A stretch of 64,000 nucleotides of DNA from Oceanobacillus sp. Castelsardo (GTDB taxonomy: Bacteria; Bacillota; Bacilli; Bacillales; Amphibacillaceae). Location: assembly GCF_001659985.1 (NCBI RefSeq), contig NZ_LYCS01000001.1, positions 768,261 through 832,260 on the forward strand, in the 5' to 3' direction. A program made the position numbers and the translations under genes. The notes below the pieces were generated by a model that did no database searches, had not been told where the DNA came from, and worked only from the letters and a program-made list of their open reading frames with translations. Shown one piece after another: positions 60,966 to 64,000 of this stretch. Within the stretch, counting starts at the first letter, position 1. Each line of letters opens with the position of its first letter.

Positions 60966-61741
60966 TCTCGTCTATTAATCCATCAATAAAGGCCATAGCG
61001 GTGTTAATACCAGGCATTTTACTAAGCTTTACTTTTGATGTATTTACACCACTTTCTTATTTTGTTTTTATTCTTATCGTAACCTTTACTATCGGAGGTA
61101 TTTCCATACTAAAGTGGCTAAAAATCTTCAGTCCATTTGTTTTTGTTGCTTTGAGCTTCGGATGGATGGCCATCTTGTATACGAATCAATCGTTTTCGAA
61201 TGGTGAAGTTATAGTTACGTTGTGGAGTTTGGAAATAACTAGTGGCAGTATGCTCACAGGGATTAGTCTGGCACTTCGATCTCTTTGCTTTGTAGCATTA
61301 TCACTATTATTTGCTTTAACAACAGACTCGACTAAATTTATGCTTAGCCTTATGCAACAATGTAAAGTACCACCTGTAATCACATATGGAATTCTGGCCG
61401 GATATCGATTTTTGCCTTTATTTCAACAGGAACTACAGATTTTAAGACAGGCGCATCACATTCGTGGTGTAGGAAGAACAAAAGGATTGAAAGGAAAACT
61501 AAATCAATTCCGTAGATATGCTATTCCACTATTGGCTAATGGAATTCGCAAAGCTGAACGGGTGGCAATTGCTATGGAATCGAAAGGATTTACTGGGGAT
61601 ACGGATCGTACTCACTACCATCAGATGACTATTGAAAAAAAAGACTGGATCTTTTTTTCCTTTATTGTTGGTATATTTTTTTTGATAGTTGCACTATCGT
61701 ATTCTTTGGGATACCTAAATATATTCGGAAAGCAGTTTTAA
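60962..61741 (+). CDS. ykoC: Thiamine/HMP ECF transporter T-component YkoC
   Basis: About 259 residues with five or six helices and the EcfT coupling segments AGYRFLPLFQQELQILRQAHHIRG and ANGIRKAERVAIAMESKGF, the Ala-Arg-Gly-like motifs that contact the ATPases. ATG at 60962 overlaps the ykoD stop as ATGA. Confidence 0.92.
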   Translation: MISSINPSIKAIAVLIPGILLSFTFDVFTPLSYFVFILIVTFTIGGISILKWLKIFSPFVFVALSFGWMAILYTNQSFSNGEVIVTLWSLEITSGSMLTGISLALRSLCFVALSLLFALTTDSTKFMLSLMQQCKVPPVITYGILAGYRFLPLFQQELQILRQAHHIRGVGRTKGLKGKLNQFRRYAIPLLANGIRKAERVAIAMESKGFTGDTDRTHYHQMTIEKKDWIFFSFIVGIFFLIVALSYSLGYLNIFGKQF

Positions 61742-61786
61742 AGAATCTTCTATTTGTAGATTTTTCAATGCCGGACTTCTTCGTGA

Positions 61787-61823
61787 ACAAAAGCGAACCG
61801 CAACTAACAAGGTTCGCTTTTGT
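61787..61823. terminator. Bidirectional terminator after ykoC
   Basis: ACAAAAGCGAACC/GGTTCGCTTTTGT, 13-bp perfect stem with an 11-base loop, between convergent ykoC and the DinB gene. Confidence 0.85.
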
Positions 61824-61840
61824 AGTTTAACCTAAGTATA

Positions 61841-62320
61841 CTAAGCCTTCGCACGATCTTCTTTCGTTGGCCCCATCACTCCTGGAACAGGTAAACCAGC
61901 CTGGCGAATTAACACAGTCATTTGTCCACGGTGATGTGTTTGGTGATCAATGAAAAGTCGTAATACTGCACCTCTCGGGGATGGATGCCCGTGCATTTCA
62001 ACTTCTTCTGCAAATTTCACATCGGTCATATTTTCTTTCACTTCACGTTCCACCTCTGCAACAACCTTTTTATACGCTTCCACAATTTCACTAGCTTTAT
62101 GAGGAACCGCTTGAGGATCACCTGTCTCTACATTTAACCCAACTAATCCTAAGAAGTACGCAGGAGCCGTTGCTAAATGCCACCCTAGCCAACCTAATGT
62201 ACTATGACCTTCTACAATAGCCTGTCCTAAAGTATCATCCGTTAATGCTTCAAGAACTTGAATCGTACCATGAGACGCATGTGACCAATCCAATAAAAAA
62301 TCTTCTACTTTTCTATACAT
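61841..62320 (-). CDS. DinB family protein
   Basis: A 159-residue four-helix metal-binding protein: HSTLGWLGWHLATAPAYFLG with His48, and LFIDHQTHHRGQMTVLIRQAG with the other two histidines, the DinB/YfiT triad. Members include thiol-transfer enzymes. ATG at 62320 after GAAGGAGTGGTTAGT. Substrate unknown. Confidence 0.88.
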   Translation of the reverse strand: MYRKVEDFLLDWSHASHGTIQVLEALTDDTLGQAIVEGHSTLGWLGWHLATAPAYFLGLVGLNVETGDPQAVPHKASEIVEAYKKVVAEVEREVKENMTDVKFAEEVEMHGHPSPRGAVLRLFIDHQTHHRGQMTVLIRQAGLPVPGVMGPTKEDRAKA

Positions 62321-62426
62321 ACTAACCACTCCTTCATCTTGTAAATTCAAAAACTTCCCTGTAGCTTTATTATACTAAAGCCGTCACAAACGAGCCAATG
62401 ATTGAAATCCATTTTCATAACCTGTA

Positions 62427-63386
62427 TTATTCAGCTTTACTATAATGCCATACACCATTTTTCATTTCCTTAAATACTCTCTCCCTCTTCTCGAGATAAT
62501 CAAGATGACCAATGATTTCTGACATAACTAAAGAAAATTGACTATGATAACTTTTTTTATAAAACTTCCTTGCAATTTCGTCTCCCGTTGTTGCTCCGTT
62601 TTCTATTGCTTTTCTTATTTTCTCAGCTTTAAGCTCAATACCATCGATTCTTTTCTTTATTAATGAATTAGGATCTTGAATGATATCCCCGTGTCCTGAA
62701 TAAATCCGTTCGATGTCCATCTTTTGAACTTTTTCTAGGGATTGTTTATGTTGAAGCAATGTTGGAAGTTTTTCTCCATTAAAATCAGGCTCTACCAATG
62801 CATTACTAGAAATATGTTCGATAATTAAATCGCCTGCTATCATCTCTTTATTTTCAGGACTGTATAAAGCTACCTGGTCTGGCGCATGTCCTGGAACCTC
62901 TAAAATATCAAAATGAAAATGTTTGTCACCTATTGGAGTGATTTCAGATTCAAGTGCCTGACTGCTATTTCTTTCAATCGATTTCTTCAAAAAGGCAATT
63001 TGTTTATCCCCTGCGTCTCCACAACCCATTTCTTCATATAATTTCACATAAAAGTCAACCCTCATTTCCAAAAAGTAACGATCTCTTTTCAATCGCGGAA
63101 TTGCATCCTTATGTGCATAGACAGGAATTGGATGCTCGCTAGTAATTGGATTTACGAGCCCGACATGATCATAGTGATTATGAGTTAAAATAATTTCAGT
63201 TAAATCTCCTATAGAAAAGCCATTTTCTCGTAATGTTAATTCTAATGCATTGAATGACTGTTCATTATTAAAACCGGCATCAACCAAACTTAGTGATTGC
63301 TCTGACTTTACAATATAAAAATTAACTGTTTTTAAATTGGCTGGTGCATCTATCATGATTGGAATAATCTTATGTACTTCTTTCAT
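62427..63386 (-). CDS. MBL-fold metallo-hydrolase
   Basis: A 319-residue protein with ILTHNHYDHVGLVNP (His69, His71, Asp73, His74), VPGHAPDQVALYSPENKEMIAGDLII and YSGHGDIIQDP completing the zinc site. A C-terminal helical winged region of about 80 residues (IRKAIENGATTGDEIARKFY) resembles that of lactamase-like thioester or lactone hydrolases. Monocistronic; substrate unknown. Confidence 0.87.
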   Translation of the reverse strand: MKEVHKIIPIMIDAPANLKTVNFYIVKSEQSLSLVDAGFNNEQSFNALELTLRENGFSIGDLTEIILTHNHYDHVGLVNPITSEHPIPVYAHKDAIPRLKRDRYFLEMRVDFYVKLYEEMGCGDAGDKQIAFLKKSIERNSSQALESEITPIGDKHFHFDILEVPGHAPDQVALYSPENKEMIAGDLIIEHISSNALVEPDFNGEKLPTLLQHKQSLEKVQKMDIERIYSGHGDIIQDPNSLIKKRIDGIELKAEKIRKAIENGATTGDEIARKFYKKSYHSQFSLVMSEIIGHLDYLEKRERVFKEMKNGVWHYSKAE

Positions 63387-63423
63387 TTAAAATCCCCCTC
63401 CCCTTCAGTAATAAAAACATAAA

Positions 63424-63446
63424 AACCCCTTTTGGTCAAAGGGGTT
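63424..63446 (-). terminator. Terminator after the 51-aa spore-protein-like gene
   Basis: AACCCCTTT/AAAGGGGTT stem followed on the minus strand by TTTTATGTTTTTAT. Confidence 0.75.
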
Positions 63447-63455
63447 AGATAAATG

Positions 63456-63611
63456 TTATTGTCGCTTTTTTGTCTTTTTGTTATTGTATTTTTCATTTGC
63501 TGTTAATGGTTCGTTTGCAAATTCATGATCAAATTCCTTAGATAAATTTTTTCTTACTTTTTGTTCATCACTAAAACTATTTTGTTTATTTTTATTATTT
63601 TCATTAGCCAT
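63456..63611 (-). CDS. Small Asn/Lys-rich protein, 51 aa, SspO-like C-terminus
   Basis: ATG after GGGAGGTGTTTATT. Opens MANENNKNKQNSFSDEQKVRK and ends EFANEPLTANEKYNNKKTKKRQ (given in parts); the end resembles the NEPLT...QNNKKRKKNQ tail of small acid-soluble spore protein O, while the front does not. It lies just after an FtsW/SpoVE-family gene. A spore protein role is possible but uncertain. Confidence 0.6.
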   Translation of the reverse strand: MANENNKNKQNSFSDEQKVRKNLSKEFDHEFANEPLTANEKYNNKKTKKRQ

Positions 63612-63654
63612 AATAAACACCTCCCAAGGGATATTATGGCTAAAACAGCCTTTA

Positions 63655-64000
63655 TCATACTTGTTTAATCATTCTTGCTTCTCGATTTACTGGAACTGAT
63701 TTAATATTTTCTCTATAGGATGATATATTTATTAAAATTCCCAATGATATCATTGTAATAACTAGAGAAGATCCACCATAACTAATTAAAGGTAATGTTA
63801 TCCCCGTTATTGGCAGAAGTCCGGAAACCGCTCCTAGGTTTATGCATGCTTGAGCTATAATTTGAAAGGTAATTCCAATTGCAAGTAATTTTGCAAACCT
63901 ATCTTTACACTCCCTTGCAATCTGTACACCGCGGAACATAATGAAAATATACGCACTAATGATGATAATCAATCCGAAAATACCTAGTTCCTCAATAATT
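63655..64000 (-). CDS. FtsW/RodA/SpoVE family peptidoglycan polymerase, C-terminal part
   Basis: The gene continues past the right edge; the last 115 codons are visible. EELGIFGLIIIISAYIFIMFRG, CINLGAVSGLLPITGITLPLISYGGSSLVITMISLGILINIS are the typical C-terminal helices of SEDS glycosyltransferases. Whether it is FtsW, RodA or SpoVE cannot be told from this fragment. Confidence 0.88.
   Translation of the reverse strand, partial: IIEELGIFGLIIIISAYIFIMFRGVQIARECKDRFAKLLAIGITFQIIAQACINLGAVSGLLPITGITLPLISYGGSSLVITMISLGILINISSYRENIKSVPVNREARMIKQV

Noticed and set aside
1-64000. CRISPR array, tRNA, rRNA or intact transposase
   Set aside because: No regularly spaced direct repeats, no cloverleaf-like sequence noticed, no rRNA-like stretch and no transposase motif in any frame.

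Overview
The window looks like the chromosome of a low-GC, spore-forming Bacillaceae bacterium, probably near Oceanobacillus/Virgibacillus/Gracilibacillus. The grounds are AT-rich DNA with strong AGGAGG-type ribosome binding sites, many TTG/GTG starts, YjcZ/YjcA-type sporulation proteins, a B. subtilis-type FNR with a C-terminal cysteine cluster, and VmlR, HelD, SbcCD and YkoFEDC homologues. No rRNA, tRNA, CRISPR array or intact transposase gene was found. All assignments are by reading; no database search was run.

Layout. (1) 1-3012: a nucleotide-sugar/surface-glycan locus (2-epimerase fragment, hexapeptide acetyltransferase, CgeB-like glycosyltransferase, divergent Gfo/Idh/MocA dehydrogenase) resembling the UDP-diacetamido-uronic acid pathway. 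(2) 3055-5149: small sporulation-type proteins and heme O synthase. (3) 5261-13929: a nearly complete molybdenum cofactor and molybdate uptake region (moaC, modBA, moaB, mobA, mobB, moaD, moaE, moeA, moeB, moaA) with fnr inside it. (4) 14235-36524: a respiratory nitrate reduction island with two complete narGHJI operons, a NarK transporter carrying a C-terminal PAS domain, a TehA/SLAC1-type channel, a hemerythrin-like protein, two unknown small genes coupled to the second narG, a radical SAM/SPASM protein, a DUF2249 protein and a second Crp/Fnr regulator. (5) 36632-40265: a ba3-type oxidase cluster (small subunit, II, I, Sco, membrane protein). (6) 40568-57759: housekeeping and accessory genes (XRE-cupin regulator, HMG-CoA lyase, YbaK, a lysine-riboswitch-linked amidohydrolase, nucleotidyltransferase, MgtE, VmlR, SbcCD, HelD). 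(7) 57858-61741: a TPP-riboswitch-controlled thiamine/HMP transporter. (8) 61841-64000: DinB, an MBL hydrolase, a small spore-protein-like gene and the end of an ftsW/rodA/spoVE-family gene.

The genes of regions 3-5 fit one anaerobic/microaerobic programme. FNR is encoded here, and near-consensus FNR boxes (TGTGA-N6-TCACA) lie upstream of narG1, narK-PAS, moaA, the ba3 oxidase operon, a 40-residue peptide gene and the DUF2249/radical SAM pair. In each case a -10-like hexamer has its centre 32 bp from the box centre, the geometry of a class II activator site. MoCo and molybdate genes supply the NarG cofactor; NarK and possibly the TehA-like channel would move nitrate and nitrite.

The intergenic regions are rich in regulatory RNA and repeats: a lysine riboswitch before an amidohydrolase, a TPP riboswitch with a large insertion in its P3 arm, a three-codon leader ORF and three-arm attenuator before vmlR, five copies of a dispersed inverted-repeat element (AGGCTGGGAC...), a long hairpin repeat forming the predicted moaA leader, and a second two-copy repeat that begins at the -10 of an FNR-type promoter.
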